Of a stretch of DNA of 64,000 bases, positions 27,304 through 36,148 are shown in pieces. The position numbers and the translations under genes are program-made. Source of the stretch: Polynucleobacter sp. AP-Capit-er-40B-B4 (GTDB lineage Bacteria; Pseudomonadota; Gammaproteobacteria; Burkholderiales; Burkholderiaceae); assembly GCF_018882245.1 (NCBI RefSeq), contig NZ_JACVOV010000002.1, positions 310,001 to 374,000 on the forward strand. Direction: 5' to 3'. Within the stretch, counting starts at the first letter, position 1, and each line of letters opens with the position of its first letter. Under the pieces are notes generated by a model. The model worked only from the letters and a program-made list of their open reading frames with translations. It had not been told where the DNA came from and searched no databases.

Positions 27304-29610
27304 TTAAATTTCTTCGGCTGGTGCCACATCAGCCTTAGTACGCTTTCCTGGCAATACCGGTGCATCAAAGTTCAAGAGCACTTTACCATCCGCATCAATG
27401 TCAACATCTACATGACCGCCTTGGGCTAGCCTACCAAAAAGAAGTTCATCAGCTAACGCTTTGCGTACTGTATCCTGAATGATCCGCTGCATTGGGCGAG
27501 CGCCCATTAAAGGATCAAAGCCATGCTTAGCCAGGTGAGCACGCAAGGCAGCGCTGAAAGTAGCATCCACTTTTTTCTCATGTAATTGCTCTTCAAGCTG
27601 CATCAAGAACTTATCAACCACGCGCATGATGATGGACTCATCGAGCGCCTTGAAGGAGACGATGGCATCCAAACGATTACGGAACTCTGGTGTAAAGAAC
27701 TTCTTGATATCCGCCATCTCATCACCAGACTCACGGGCATTGGTAAAGCCGATGGTGGATTTCTGCATTGCTTCGGCACCAGCATTTGTAGTCATGATGA
27801 TGATTACGTTTCGGAAATCCGTCTTACGACCGTTGTTGTCCGTCAAAGTTCCATGGTCCATTACCTGCAACAAGATATTGAAGATATCTGGATGGGCTTT
27901 TTCAATTTCATCGAGCAGGAGCACGCAATGCGGCTTTTTATTGACAGCCTCAGTAAGTAAGCCACCTTGGTCGAAACCAACATAACCTGGAGGCGCACCA
28001 ATTAAACGACTCACCGCATGGCGCTCCATGTACTCAGACATATCAAAACGTAGCAACTCAATGCCAAGGATGTATGCGAGTTGTTTAGCCACCTCAGTCT
28101 TACCAACCCCAGTGGGGCCAGAGAATAAGAAAGAGCCAATCGGACGGTCAATCTTGCCAAGACCGGCGCGAGTCATCTTAATAGCGCTAGCCAAGGATTC
28201 AACTGCAGGGTCTTGACCAAATACGACGCTCTTGATGTCACGATCTAAAGTTTGTAGCTTACTGCGGTCGTCCACAGTGACTGATTGTGGCGGTATACGT
28301 GCAATCTTCGCAACGATCTCTTCGATCTCTGGGCGACCGATAGTTTTCTTCTGCTTAGACTTCGGCAAAATACGTTGTGCAGCACCAGCCTCATCAATCA
28401 CATCAATTGCTTTATCCGGCAAATGACGGTCATTGATATAACGAGCAGACAGTTCAGCAGCAGCCACCAATGCACCAGCCGCATACTTCACGCTGTGATG
28501 CTCTTCGAAGCGTGATTTCAAGCCACGAAGAATTTGCACTGTTTGATCTACGGTTGGCTCTACTACATCTACTTTTTGAAAGCGACGTGATAGAGCAGCA
28601 TCTTTTTCAAAAATACCGCGGTACTCTGTAAAGGTGGTCGCACCGATACATTTAAGCTGACCATTGGACAACGCAGGCTTTAATAAATTACTAGCATCAA
28701 GAGTTCCGCCAGATGCAGCACCTGCACCGATTAGCGTATGAATCTCATCAATAAATAAAACACCATGGGCATGATCTTTAAGGGACTTGAGAACACTCTT
28801 CAAGCGCTGCTCAAAATCACCGCGATATTTAGTGCCCGCCAAGAGCGCACCCATATCTAATGAGTAAACCGTAGCATTGGCCAAAATATCAGGAACATCG
28901 CCTTTAACAATTCTCCAGGCTAAGCCCTCAGCAATCGCTGTTTTACCTACGCCAGCCTCACCAACCAATAATGGATTGTTCTTGCGGCGACGACACAATA
29001 CTTGAATGACGCGCTCCACTTCGCTCTCACGCCCAATCAATGGGTCAATCTTGCCTTGACGAGCCATCACGTTAAGGTTCTGTGTGTACTGCTCAAGGGG
29101 GCTCTCTTTACCAGAAGAACCAGTCTCTTCAGTCTCTTGAGTAGGCTCAGCCGGCTTTACATGTTCAGACTGATCTTTGCGCACACCATGACTGATGAAA
29201 TTCACTACATCCAAACGTGTAACGCCTTGCTGCTGCAAGAAATACACTGCATGCGAATCTTTTTCACCAAAGATAGCAACCAAAACATTTGCACCAGTCA
29301 CTTCCTTCTTGCCATTTGATGTGGATTGCACATGCATGATGGCTCGCTGAATAACACGCTGAAAACCTAATGTCGGTTGTGTATCGACTTCGTCGTTACC
29401 CGGCACTACGGGCGTGTTGTCATTAATAAAGTTTTTGAGCTGCGCGCGCAGCTCTGCAATATTGACTGCGCAGGCTTTTAATACCTCGACAGCAGTAGCG
29501 TTATCAAGTAAGGCCGCAAGTAAATGCTCGACCGTAATGAACTCATGTCGCGATGCCCTTGCGTCAACAAACGCCATGTGCAAACTCACTTCTAATTCTT
29601 GGGCAATCAT
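27304..29610 (-). CDS. clpA: ATP-dependent Clp protease ATP-binding subunit ClpA
   Basis: A 768-residue AAA+ unfoldase that feeds substrates to ClpP. An N-domain for ClpS and substrate binding spans about residues 1-150. The first AAA module has Walker A '[15 protein letters not shown]' and Walker B '[12 protein letters not shown]'; the second has '[15 protein letters not shown]' and '[15 protein letters not shown]'. ATG 29610 overlaps the clpS stop as ATGA, supporting coupled synthesis with its adaptor. The frame is open six codons further upstream inside clpS. Confidence 0.97.
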   Translation of the reverse strand: MIAQELEVSLHMAFVDARASRHEFITVEHLLAALLDNATAVEVLKACAVNIAELRAQLKNFINDNTPVVPGNDEVDTQPTLGFQRVIQRAIMHVQSTSNGKKEVTGANVLVAIFGEKDSHAVYFLQQQGVTRLDVVNFISHGVRKDQSEHVKPAEPTQETEETGSSGKESPLEQYTQNLNVMARQGKIDPLIGRESEVERVIQVLCRRRKNNPLLVGEAGVGKTAIAEGLAWRIVKGDVPDILANATVYSLDMGALLAGTKYRGDFEQRLKSVLKSLKDHAHGVLFIDEIHTLIGAGAASGGTLDASNLLKPALSNGQLKCIGATTFTEYRGIFEKDAALSRRFQKVDVVEPTVDQTVQILRGLKSRFEEHHSVKYAAGALVAAAELSARYINDRHLPDKAIDVIDEAGAAQRILPKSKQKKTIGRPEIEEIVAKIARIPPQSVTVDDRSKLQTLDRDIKSVVFGQDPAVESLASAIKMTRAGLGKIDRPIGSFLFSGPTGVGKTEVAKQLAYILGIELLRFDMSEYMERHAVSRLIGAPPGYVGFDQGGLLTEAVNKKPHCVLLLDEIEKAHPDIFNILLQVMDHGTLTDNNGRKTDFRNVIIIMTTNAGAEAMQKSTIGFTNARESGDEMADIKKFFTPEFRNRLDAIVSFKALDESIIMRVVDKFLMQLEEQLHEKKVDATFSAALRAHLAKHGFDPLMGARPMQRIIQDTVRKALADELLFGRLAQGGHVDVDIDADGKVLLNFDAPVLPGKRTKADVAPAEEI

Positions 29611-29954
29611 GCTTCCTCCATAGTGCACTGTAGTGGATGACCCGCTTCACGGGAGAGTTCGATAACTTGATGCACTTTTGTGGCAGCAACATCGCGAGTA
29701 AAAATTCCGCAAACGCCCTTACCTACCAAATGCACTTGCAACATAATGCGTGTAGCTGTTTCATGATCTTTATTAAAATACTCCTGAATCACCATCACCA
29801 CAAATTCCATAGGCGTGTAATCGTCATTCAATAGTAAAACTTTATACATCGAAGGCGCCTTGACTTGCTCGACCTGCTTTTCGAGAAGAATGGTGTCTTC
29901 AACATATGGGTTACCGGGGTTACCGGTAGTGGGATTTTTTGGTGCGCGACTCAT
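29607..29954 (-). CDS. clpS: ATP-dependent Clp protease adaptor protein ClpS
   Basis: A 115-residue adaptor that delivers N-degron substrates to ClpAP. After a flexible N-terminus the core reads '[20 protein letters not shown]', with the 'NDDYTPM' residues that line the N-end-residue pocket, and ends '[13 protein letters not shown]'. Start ATG 29954 gives the usual length; ATG 29963 is an in-frame alternative. It is divergent from a cold-shock gene, the same clpS/csp arrangement as clpS-cspD in E. coli. Confidence 0.95.
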   Translation of the reverse strand: MSRAPKNPTTGNPGNPYVEDTILLEKQVEQVKAPSMYKVLLLNDDYTPMEFVVMVIQEYFNKDHETATRIMLQVHLVGKGVCGIFTRDVAATKVHQVIELSREAGHPLQCTMEEA

Positions 29955-30239
29955 GAGAAACATTCTAAACACAGATATTGAAACTTTAATTTCCTAGGGT
30001 CTTGTTGCGAAAACCACGCAAAAACCCCTCTTAAACCCATATTGGGGCATTTTTCGATAAAAAAAGGGGTATTTACTAGGGGGTAGGGGCATATAACTCC
30101 TTGACACCCCTCCAAAAAGGGCAAACAATCAGGGGGTAGGCTTCAAGAGAGGTTCTATTTAGGCGTGTTGTGGATTGAGACTGATTAAAAAGTATTTACC
30201 CTCATCACGGTTGTTTTAAGTTTATGTAATGGAGTTCGC
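29955..30239. other. clpS-cspA divergent intergenic region
   Basis: This is the longest non-coding stretch in the window. It contains several G runs on the plus strand (30066-30069, 30079-30083, 30086-30089, 30119-30121, 30132-30136), a 10-base direct repeat AGGGGGTAGG at 30078-30087 and 30131-30140, and a promoter for cspA between the repeats. No convincing clpS promoter or small gene could be identified. Confidence 0.6.
30101..30129 (+). promoter_or_regulatory. cspA promoter with long 5' leader
   Basis: A consensus TTGACA (30101-30106), 17-base spacer and AACAAT (30124-30129). Transcription would start near 30136, giving a leader of roughly 100 bases before the ATG, as is typical of cold-shock mRNAs whose leader structure senses temperature. 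Confidence 0.6.
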
Positions 30240-30443
30240 ATGGCGACCGGAATTGTTAAGTGGTTCAATGATGCAAAAGGTTTTGGCTTTATCAAACCTG
30301 ATGATGGTGAAGAAGAGTTGTTCGCGCATTTCAGCGCAATTACTATGCCTGGGTTCAAAACCCTTAAGGAAAACCAAAAGGTAACGTTTGACATTACCCA
30401 AGGCCCTAAAGGCAAGCAAGCTACCAATATCCAAGCGGCTTAA
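30240..30443 (+). CDS. cspA: Cold-shock domain protein (CspA family)
   Basis: A 67-residue single-domain OB-fold nucleic-acid chaperone. RNP1 is 'KGFGFI' (residues 15-20) and RNP2 reads 'LFAHF', with an alanine in place of the usual valine. '[20 protein letters not shown]' is the standard opening. It melts RNA structure at low temperature or in general growth; the paralogue type (CspA, CspD) is not resolved by sequence alone. GGAG lies before the ATG, and a strong terminator follows. Confidence 0.96.
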   Translation: MATGIVKWFNDAKGFGFIKPDDGEEELFAHFSAITMPGFKTLKENQKVTFDITQGPKGKQATNIQAA

Positions 30444-30462
30444 TAGTCCTTAGATCATTATT

Positions 30463-30494
30463 AAAAACCCAGGATTCGTTCCTGGGTTTTTTTT
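30463..30494 (+). terminator. Intrinsic terminator after cspA
   Basis: AAAACCCAGGA (30464-30474) pairs with TCCTGGGTTTT (30480-30490) around TTCGT, followed by four more T. Confidence 0.95.
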
Positions 30495-30527
30495 CGTCTG
30501 CAATTTGCCTCACTTAAAATGCACATC

Positions 30528-30980
30528 ATGTCTATTTCAAAAAACAACTTCATCAAACTATTTGCCACCCTCTTTTTCTTTGGCTCGAGCCTTGCACTAG
30601 CTCAAGTCAATACTGGCCTACCCACTATTGAACTTAAGGCTGGCATATACCGTATTCAGGCTGAGCTAGCGGATACACCTAAAGCAAGAGAAGTGGGCCT
30701 CATGAACCGCACTAGCATGCCAACCAATTCCGGAATGTTGTTTGTATTCGAACAAAAGGCAGGCCATTGTTTCTGGATGAACAACACTAAGATCCCACTA
30801 TCCATTGCATTCATTGCAGATGACGGCAAGATTGTGAATATCGAAGAGATGCAAGCAGAAACTACCAATAACCACTGCCCTAAAGCAGCCGTGCGTTACG
30901 CGTTAGAAATGAACAAGCAGTGGTTTTCAGAAAGAGTGATCGTGCCAGGTACGGTGGTTACTGGCCTACCTAAGAAATAA
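30528..30980 (+). CDS. DUF192-family secreted protein
   Basis: A 150-residue exported protein. A signal peptide (hydrophobic 'LFATLFFFGSSLALAQ', cleavage after about residue 22-23) precedes a DUF192 domain with its signatures 'RTSMPTNSGMLFVFE', 'CFWMNNTKIPLSIAF' and 'AVRYALEMN'. The biochemical role of the family is not known to me. ATG 30528 follows a TAAAAT box by seven bases; the ATG at 30519 overlaps that box and is less likely. A shared terminator separates it from ppnP. Confidence 0.85.
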   Translation: MSISKNNFIKLFATLFFFGSSLALAQVNTGLPTIELKAGIYRIQAELADTPKAREVGLMNRTSMPTNSGMLFVFEQKAGHCFWMNNTKIPLSIAFIADDGKIVNIEEMQAETTNNHCPKAAVRYALEMNKQWFSERVIVPGTVVTGLPKK

Positions 30981-31000
30981 GAAAAATAAAAGGCAATAAA

Positions 31001-31026
31001 AAAACGCAGACCTCGGTCTGCGTTTT
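31001..31026. terminator. Bidirectional terminator between the DUF192 gene and ppnP
   Basis: AAAACGCAGACC (31001-31012) and GGTCTGCGTTTT (31015-31026) are perfect inverted repeats two bases apart, between two convergent genes, with A/T runs on both sides. Confidence 0.92.
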
Positions 31027-31045
31027 GCTTTACAGGAATGCTTCT

Positions 31046-31351
31046 TTATTCAAAGTGACAAACATAGTGCACAGGTTGCTCAGCACGAATAATGAAATAA
31101 CCACCCTTTTCCACTTCCCAGCTTTGGCCTGCCTTGAACTCTTGCTCAGGGGCACCATTGATGCTGACAAAAGCAGTGCCATCAACCACTTCCATGACTT
31201 CTTTGGCACTTAAGTCAAAGCGTAAGGTACTTGGCAATACAACGCCAACTGACTTACGTACGCCATTTGACAATGTCACGGTATGAGAAACACATTTACC
31301 ATCGAAAAATACATTGGCTTTTTTGCCTACGGAAACTTGATCAAATTGCAT
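31046..31351 (-). CDS. ppnP: Pyrimidine/purine nucleoside phosphorylase PpnP (DUF1255)
   Basis: A 101-residue single-cupin protein. 'NVFFDGKCVSHTV', 'GVVLPSTLRF' and the C-terminal 'FIIRAEQPVHYVCHF' match the PpnP/YaiE family, which phosphorolyses a broad range of nucleosides to base and ribose-1-phosphate. It is last in an argF-argG-ppnP tandem on the minus strand, 55 bases after argG, and ends at the bidirectional terminator. A functional link to arginine synthesis is not evident. Confidence 0.88.
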   Translation of the reverse strand: MQFDQVSVGKKANVFFDGKCVSHTVTLSNGVRKSVGVVLPSTLRFDLSAKEVMEVVDGTAFVSINGAPEQEFKAGQSWEVEKGGYFIIRAEQPVHYVCHFE

Positions 31352-31406
31352 GCTGATTCTTTCTATTCTGTTTTGTTTCTAATCGTTTATTTGAATTTTC
31401 TTTTCG

Positions 31407-32639
31407 TTATTTCTTAGCGCGCTTACGTCTAGCTATTTCAGCAATACGCATGCGCAAAGCATTGAGTTTGATAAAGCCACCAGCATCCGCCTGGTTATAA
31501 GCACCACCATCATCATCAAATGTTGCAATATTCTGATCAAACAAAGTATTGGCTGAATCACGTGAGATAACGGATACAGAGCCCTTGTAGAGCTTCAAGC
31601 GAACTACACCATTGACTGCTTGTTGAGTATGGTCGATCAGTGTTTGCAAAGCTAAACGCTCTGGTGCCCACCACAAGCCGTTGTAGATCAAGCTTGCATA
31701 GCGTGGCATCAAATCATCTTTTAAGTGAGCCACTTCGCGATCCAGGGTAATGCTCTCAATGCCGCGGTGAGCCTTGAGCAAGATGGTGCCACCAGGAGTT
31801 TCATAGCAACCACGGCTCTTCATGCCAACAAAACGGTTTTCTACCAGATCCAAACGACCGATGCCGTGCATACCACCAATGCGGTTTAATTCAGCAAGCA
31901 ACTCATGTGGCTTATACGCTTTGCCATTAATTGCTACAGGATCACCTGCTTTAAATTCAATTTCGATAATCTCTGGAGCATCTGGTGCCTTCTCAGGAGA
32001 CACAGTCCAACGCCACATAGACTCTTCAGCCTCAGCATTTGGGTTTTCCAAATGACGGCCTTCGTAGCTGATGTGCAATAAGTTGGCATCCATAGAATAT
32101 GGAGAGCCGCCTTGCTTATGCTTCATCTCAACTGGAATGCCATGCTTTTCTGCATACGCCATCAACTTTTCACGCGAGAGAAGATCCCATTCACGCCAAG
32201 GTGCGATCACTTTAATACCTGGCTCTAATGCGTAGTAGCCCAACTCAAAACGCACCTGGTCATTACCTTTACCTGTAGCACCATGTGATACAGAATCAGC
32301 ACCAGTTAAACGAGCGATTTCAATTTGACGCTTAGCAATTAAAGGGCGGGCAATAGATGTGCCTAACAAGTATTCGCCTTCGTAAATCGTATTTGCACGG
32401 AACATTGGAAACACGAAGTCACGCACGAACTCTTCACGCAAGTCATCGATAAAAATGTTTTCTGGCTTGATACCAAATTGCAAAGCCTTAGCCCTTGCTG
32501 GCTCGAGCTCTTCGCCTTGACCCAAATCCGCAGTAAAGGTCACAATCTCACAGCCATAGGTATCTTGAAGCCACTTCAAGATCACGCTTGTATCGAGACC
32601 ACCGGAATACGCTAAGACTGCTTTTTTAATATCGGACAT
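31407..32639 (-). CDS. argG: Argininosuccinate synthase
   Basis: A 410-residue enzyme joining citrulline and aspartate with ATP. The N-type ATP pyrophosphatase P-loop '[16 protein letters not shown]' is at residues 9-24, and '[17 protein letters not shown]' is the substrate-binding loop. The short (about 400-residue) form is the type I enzyme. It follows argF after about 44 bases on the same strand, so these two consecutive arginine-pathway steps are probably co-transcribed. Confidence 0.98.
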   Translation of the reverse strand: MSDIKKAVLAYSGGLDTSVILKWLQDTYGCEIVTFTADLGQGEELEPARAKALQFGIKPENIFIDDLREEFVRDFVFPMFRANTIYEGEYLLGTSIARPLIAKRQIEIARLTGADSVSHGATGKGNDQVRFELGYYALEPGIKVIAPWREWDLLSREKLMAYAEKHGIPVEMKHKQGGSPYSMDANLLHISYEGRHLENPNAEAEESMWRWTVSPEKAPDAPEIIEIEFKAGDPVAINGKAYKPHELLAELNRIGGMHGIGRLDLVENRFVGMKSRGCYETPGGTILLKAHRGIESITLDREVAHLKDDLMPRYASLIYNGLWWAPERLALQTLIDHTQQAVNGVVRLKLYKGSVSVISRDSANTLFDQNIATFDDDGGAYNQADAGGFIKLNALRMRIAEIARRKRAKK

Positions 32640-32683
32640 TTTTTATTCAATCAAAAATTAAAACGAATTACAAAAATTTTTAC

Positions 32684-33631
32684 TTAATCCAAACGGCCAC
32701 AGAGCAAATACTCCATCAGAGCCTTTTGGACGTGCAAACGATTTTCTGCCTCTTCCCACACAATACTTTGTGGACCATCGATCACTCCAGCTGAAACTTC
32801 TTCGCCACGATGGGCTGGCAAGCAGTGCATAAATAAAACATCTGGCTTGGCTAAGGACATTAATTCCTCATCCACCATCCAGTCTTTGAAAGCGTTCATG
32901 CGAGATGTATTTTCATCTTCATAACCCATGCTGGTCCAAACATCGGTAGACACGAGGTCAGCACCTTTACAAGCATCTTTAGGATCAGCGCAAATTGTCA
33001 AATGCTTTGCTGCATTTGGTGTCAAACGTGCTGGATCTAATTGATAACCTTCTGGTGCAGAGAAGCGCAACTGAAAGTCTAAGCATTCAGCCGCTTGTAG
33101 CCAGGTGTAAGCCATATTGTTTGCATCACCTACCCAAGCGACGGTCTTGCCTTGAATTGGGCCACGCGCCTCAACAAAAGTGAAGATGTCAGCCAAAACT
33201 TGGCAAGGATGAAATTCATTAGTCAGGCCGTTAATTACTGGAACGCGCGAATTCGACGCAAAGCGCTCAATAATTTCCTGACCAAAGGTGCGAATCATGA
33301 TGATGTCAGTCATCCTTGAAATCACCTGCGCAGCGTCCTCTACAGGCTCGCCACGGCCTAACTGAGTATCGCGGGTGTTCAGGTATACGGCATGGCCACC
33401 AAGCTGGTGAATGCCCGCCTCGAACGACAGGCGCGTACGAGTGGAATGCTTCTCAAAAATCATCGCCAAAGTTCGGTCATGCAGTGGATGCCAAGTTTCA
33501 TAACTCTTGAACTTAGCCTTTAGCCATGCTGAACGCTTGAGCAAATAGTCATATTCCTCGCGAGTGAGGTCAGAAAACTGCAGGTAGTGCTTTACCTGAC
33601 CGGGCACTTGCGGCTTTGCCAAGGATGTCAT
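32684..33631 (-). CDS. argF: Ornithine carbamoyltransferase
   Basis: A 315-residue enzyme forming citrulline from ornithine and carbamoyl phosphate. The carbamoyl phosphate loop is 'KHSTRTRLSFEAG', and 'HPCQVLADIFTF' and the ornithine-binding 'MHCLPAHRGEEV' are in place. The start is uncertain: ATG 33631 gives a compact N-terminus before 'VKHYLQFSDLT', while ATG 33664 or TTG 33676 in the same frame would add 11-15 residues; none has a strong ribosome site. Confidence 0.95.
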   Translation of the reverse strand: MTSLAKPQVPGQVKHYLQFSDLTREEYDYLLKRSAWLKAKFKSYETWHPLHDRTLAMIFEKHSTRTRLSFEAGIHQLGGHAVYLNTRDTQLGRGEPVEDAAQVISRMTDIIMIRTFGQEIIERFASNSRVPVINGLTNEFHPCQVLADIFTFVEARGPIQGKTVAWVGDANNMAYTWLQAAECLDFQLRFSAPEGYQLDPARLTPNAAKHLTICADPKDACKGADLVSTDVWTSMGYEDENTSRMNAFKDWMVDEELMSLAKPDVLFMHCLPAHRGEEVSAGVIDGPQSIVWEEAENRLHVQKALMEYLLCGRLD

Positions 33632-33783
33632 AGTTGAGCTTTCTACTAAAGTTTTGGCTTGCATTTTTTTCTTCAAACATTCGGCTGCACGAAAATGGAC
33701 CCTAAAGTCATCTTACGGCCAACTCAGGCTGTTAAGCTAGAGGGCTTAGTAATACTATTTTCTACAACCATCTTTACGCGAAC

Positions 33784-34098
33784 TTGAACCACAAAAAGCT
33801 TTTCATTCAAGGCATTACCACCTCTGGCAAACCATTTCGGCCCAGCGATTGGGCGGAGCGTCTGTGCGGGGTGATGGCTACTTTTCGCCCACCCGGTGAC
33901 TCCGGGGACCCTCGCTTCACTTATTCGCCCTACGTCAGACCCGTACTGATTGCAAAAGTGAAATGCGTTGTTATTGATACCAGACTAGGGGACCTAGATC
34001 CTAGAGCGCTAGACTTTGTCATGAACTTTGCCAAAGACAACAGCCTACCAATCGAAGAGGCATGTGAGTTCAACCCAGCAGCCCCAACCCAGCCTTAA
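33784..34098 (+). CDS. DUF3579 family protein
   Basis: A 104-residue soluble protein of the betaproteobacterial DUF3579 family, recognised from 'LFIQGITTSGKPFRPSDWAE' and 'RFTYSPYVRPVLIAKVKCVV'. Function is unknown to me. No ATG is available: in-frame stops lie at 33733-33735 and the only initiators are TTG 33784 (preferred for the usual N-terminus) or ATT 33757. It sits between argF and rpsT, a neighbourhood seen in other Burkholderiales. Confidence 0.85.
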   Translation: MNHKKLFIQGITTSGKPFRPSDWAERLCGVMATFRPPGDSGDPRFTYSPYVRPVLIAKVKCVVIDTRLGDLDPRALDFVMNFAKDNSLPIEEACEFNPAAPTQP

Positions 34099-34107
34099 AA
34101 ACAAAAA

Positions 34108-34128
34108 CCCGCTCTGATGAGGAGCGGG
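34108..34128 (-). terminator. Terminator of rpsT
   Basis: On the minus strand CCCGCTC and GAGCGGG form a seven-base stem followed by TTTTTGTTTTT. A second hairpin, GGTCGAA/TTCGACC (34133-34139, 34145-34151), lies between it and rpsT and lacks a T tract. Confidence 0.85.
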
Positions 34129-34171
34129 CTTAGGTCGAAACTACTTCGACCAGCCTAAAACTAAAATCGTA

Positions 34172-34438
34172 TTACGCAGCCATCGCCTTGATAGCTGCGG
34201 ACAAACGTGACTTCTGACGAGCAGCAGTATTTTTGTGAGCAATCTTTTTGTCAGCAATCTTGTCGATTGTTGCTTGAGTCGCTGCGAATACTTTTGCAGC
34301 AGCCGCTTTGTCGCCAGTTTCAATCGCTTTACGTACTGCCTTGATGGAAGTGCGGAGCTTTGAACGCAAACTGGAGTTATGTTCGTTTTGTTTTACTGCT
34401 TGGCGTGCACGCTTGCGCGCTTGTGCTGTATTGGCCAT
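34172..34438 (-). CDS. rpsT: 30S ribosomal protein S20
   Basis: An 88-residue, highly basic, helical ribosomal protein that binds 16S rRNA early in small-subunit assembly. '[20 protein letters not shown]' and the closing '[15 protein letters not shown]' are typical. It is a single-gene transcript on the minus strand, convergent with DUF3579 and divergent from murJ. Confidence 0.98.
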   Translation of the reverse strand: MANTAQARKRARQAVKQNEHNSSLRSKLRTSIKAVRKAIETGDKAAAAKVFAATQATIDKIADKKIAHKNTAARQKSRLSAAIKAMAA

Positions 34439-34558
34439 CTTTAAACCTTGCCTCTATAAATTGCAAAATGCGATTAGTTAAAAATCTTGCGGACTTGCCA
34501 GATTCATAAGCAAGCTCGCCAAAACCCAAGATTTTACCTTAAAGGGGCAAAAAAGCCC

Positions 34559-34588
34559 AGCCGACCGATAAATAGGTGAAAATCGGCT
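34559..34588 (+). promoter_or_regulatory. Possible hairpin over the murJ ribosome-binding site
   Basis: AGCCGA (34559-34564) and TCGGCT (34583-34588) are inverted repeats that enclose the AGGTGA Shine-Dalgarno site in the loop and end one base before the murJ ATG. In RNA this could modulate access of the ribosome. The stem is short. Confidence 0.3.
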
Positions 34589-34589
34589 C

Positions 34590-36143
34590 ATGAATCTGCT
34601 TTCTGCCGCCGCCAAGGTCAGCTCCCTGACCATGCTGTCCCGTATTACGGGCCTGCTCCGGGAGACCCTGATTGCCCGTAGTTTCGGGGCTTCGGAGTGG
34701 ACAGATGCCTTTAATGTGGCTTTTAGACTACCCAATTTGCTGCGCCGGTTATTTGCCGAAGGTGCCTTTTCCCAGGCTTTTGTGCCGATTTTGGGGGAAA
34801 TTTCTAGTAATGGGGACCAAAAACAGGCCCAAATCCTCGTAAATGCGGTCGCCACCCTCTTATTTTGGGCTTTGCTGCTCACGGTATTAGTGGGTGTCAT
34901 TGGCGCCCCAGTGCTCATTTTGGCCATTGCTACCGGATTTAAGGGTGGTCCGGCTTATGAGGCCAGCGTGGTCATGACTCGGATCATGTTCCCCTACATT
35001 GGCCTTATTTCTCTAGTTTCACTCTCAGCTGGGATTCTCAACACATTCCAGCGCTTTGCAATTCCTGCCTTTACCCCAGTTTTACTGAATTTAGCCCTGA
35101 TCGGTAGCGCCCTATTTTTAGCGCCCCACCTAGAGCAACCAATTTATGCCCTGAGCATTGGCGTTTTAATGGGCGGTATTTTGCAATTGGTCATTCAAGT
35201 ACCAGCACTCTCTCGTCTCGGTCTTTTGCCTCGCATTGGTTTACTGCCAAGCGCAATCAAAGCAGCCGCCTCCAATCCGGATGCAAGACGCGTACTCAAG
35301 TTGATGGGGCCCGCAGTATTTGCTGTATCGGTTGCCCAAATTTCCCTCATCATCAATACCAATATTGCCTCACGCTTGCAAGCTGGCAGCGTGTCATGGC
35401 TTTCGTATGCAGACCGCTTAATGGAGTTCCCAACTGCACTCCTAGGTGTTGCCCTTGGTACCGTTCTTTTGCCTAGCCTCAGTAAAGCGAATGCAAAAAA
35501 AGATTTAGTTCACGCCGGTGAATTACTGATCTGGGGATTGCAACTGACATTCTTGCTAGCTGCACCATGTGCGCTTGCGCTCTTTATTTTTGGAGAACCT
35601 CTTGCAGCCGTGCTGTATCACTACGGAAAATTCAATGCACTGGATGTGTTGATGACCCAACGTGCACTAGCGGCTTACGGTGTTGGCCTCATTGGATTAA
35701 TTCTCGTAAAAATTCTAGCGCCCGGCTTTTACTCTCGCCAAGATATCCGCACCCCAGTAAAAATTGGATTATTTGTTTTGGTGGCAACCCAATTGGCTAA
35801 CCTGGTTTTTGTTCCCTGGCTTGGTCATGCCGGCCTTGCCCTCTCTGTAGGAGCGGGTGCCTGCCTGAATGCTGCTCTACTTTGGGTAGGCCTGCATCGC
35901 CGCGGAGCCTTACCTAGCTCAGCCTGGATCAAATACTTAGGGCAGCTACTGTTTGCCCTCATCCCCTTCGCGGCGGTACTTTTTTACGCCGCAAGCGCAC
36001 ATAATTGGATCGCCTTACAAGCCGAACCATGGTTGCGAGTTGGCTTATTAGCCGCCTGGTTAGCTGTTGCCGCAATTGTTTACTTTGCATCCCTGGGCTT
36101 AGTTGGAATTCGCTGGCAAAAATTCTTGCGTCATGCAAAATAG
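34590..36143 (+). CDS. murJ: Lipid II flippase MurJ (MVF family)
   Basis: A 517-residue polytopic membrane protein of about 14 hydrophobic segments that flips lipid II across the inner membrane for peptidoglycan synthesis. The N-terminal 'SLTMLSRITGLLRETLIARSF' and 'FNVAFRLPNLLRRLFAEGAFSQAFVP' region are diagnostic. AGGTGA precedes the ATG by about ten bases. The next gene begins five bases after its stop. Confidence 0.97.
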   Translation: MNLLSAAAKVSSLTMLSRITGLLRETLIARSFGASEWTDAFNVAFRLPNLLRRLFAEGAFSQAFVPILGEISSNGDQKQAQILVNAVATLLFWALLLTVLVGVIGAPVLILAIATGFKGGPAYEASVVMTRIMFPYIGLISLVSLSAGILNTFQRFAIPAFTPVLLNLALIGSALFLAPHLEQPIYALSIGVLMGGILQLVIQVPALSRLGLLPRIGLLPSAIKAAASNPDARRVLKLMGPAVFAVSVAQISLIINTNIASRLQAGSVSWLSYADRLMEFPTALLGVALGTVLLPSLSKANAKKDLVHAGELLIWGLQLTFLLAAPCALALFIFGEPLAAVLYHYGKFNALDVLMTQRALAAYGVGLIGLILVKILAPGFYSRQDIRTPVKIGLFVLVATQLANLVFVPWLGHAGLALSVGAGACLNAALLWVGLHRRGALPSSAWIKYLGQLLFALIPFAAVLFYAASAHNWIALQAEPWLRVGLLAAWLAVAAIVYFASLGLVGIRWQKFLRHAK

Positions 36144-36148
36144 CTCTT

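Noticed and set aside
34478-34927. 149-codon minus-strand frame covering the rpsT-murJ gap
   Set aside because: It is antisense to the 5' part of murJ and lacks a start signal or family resemblance.
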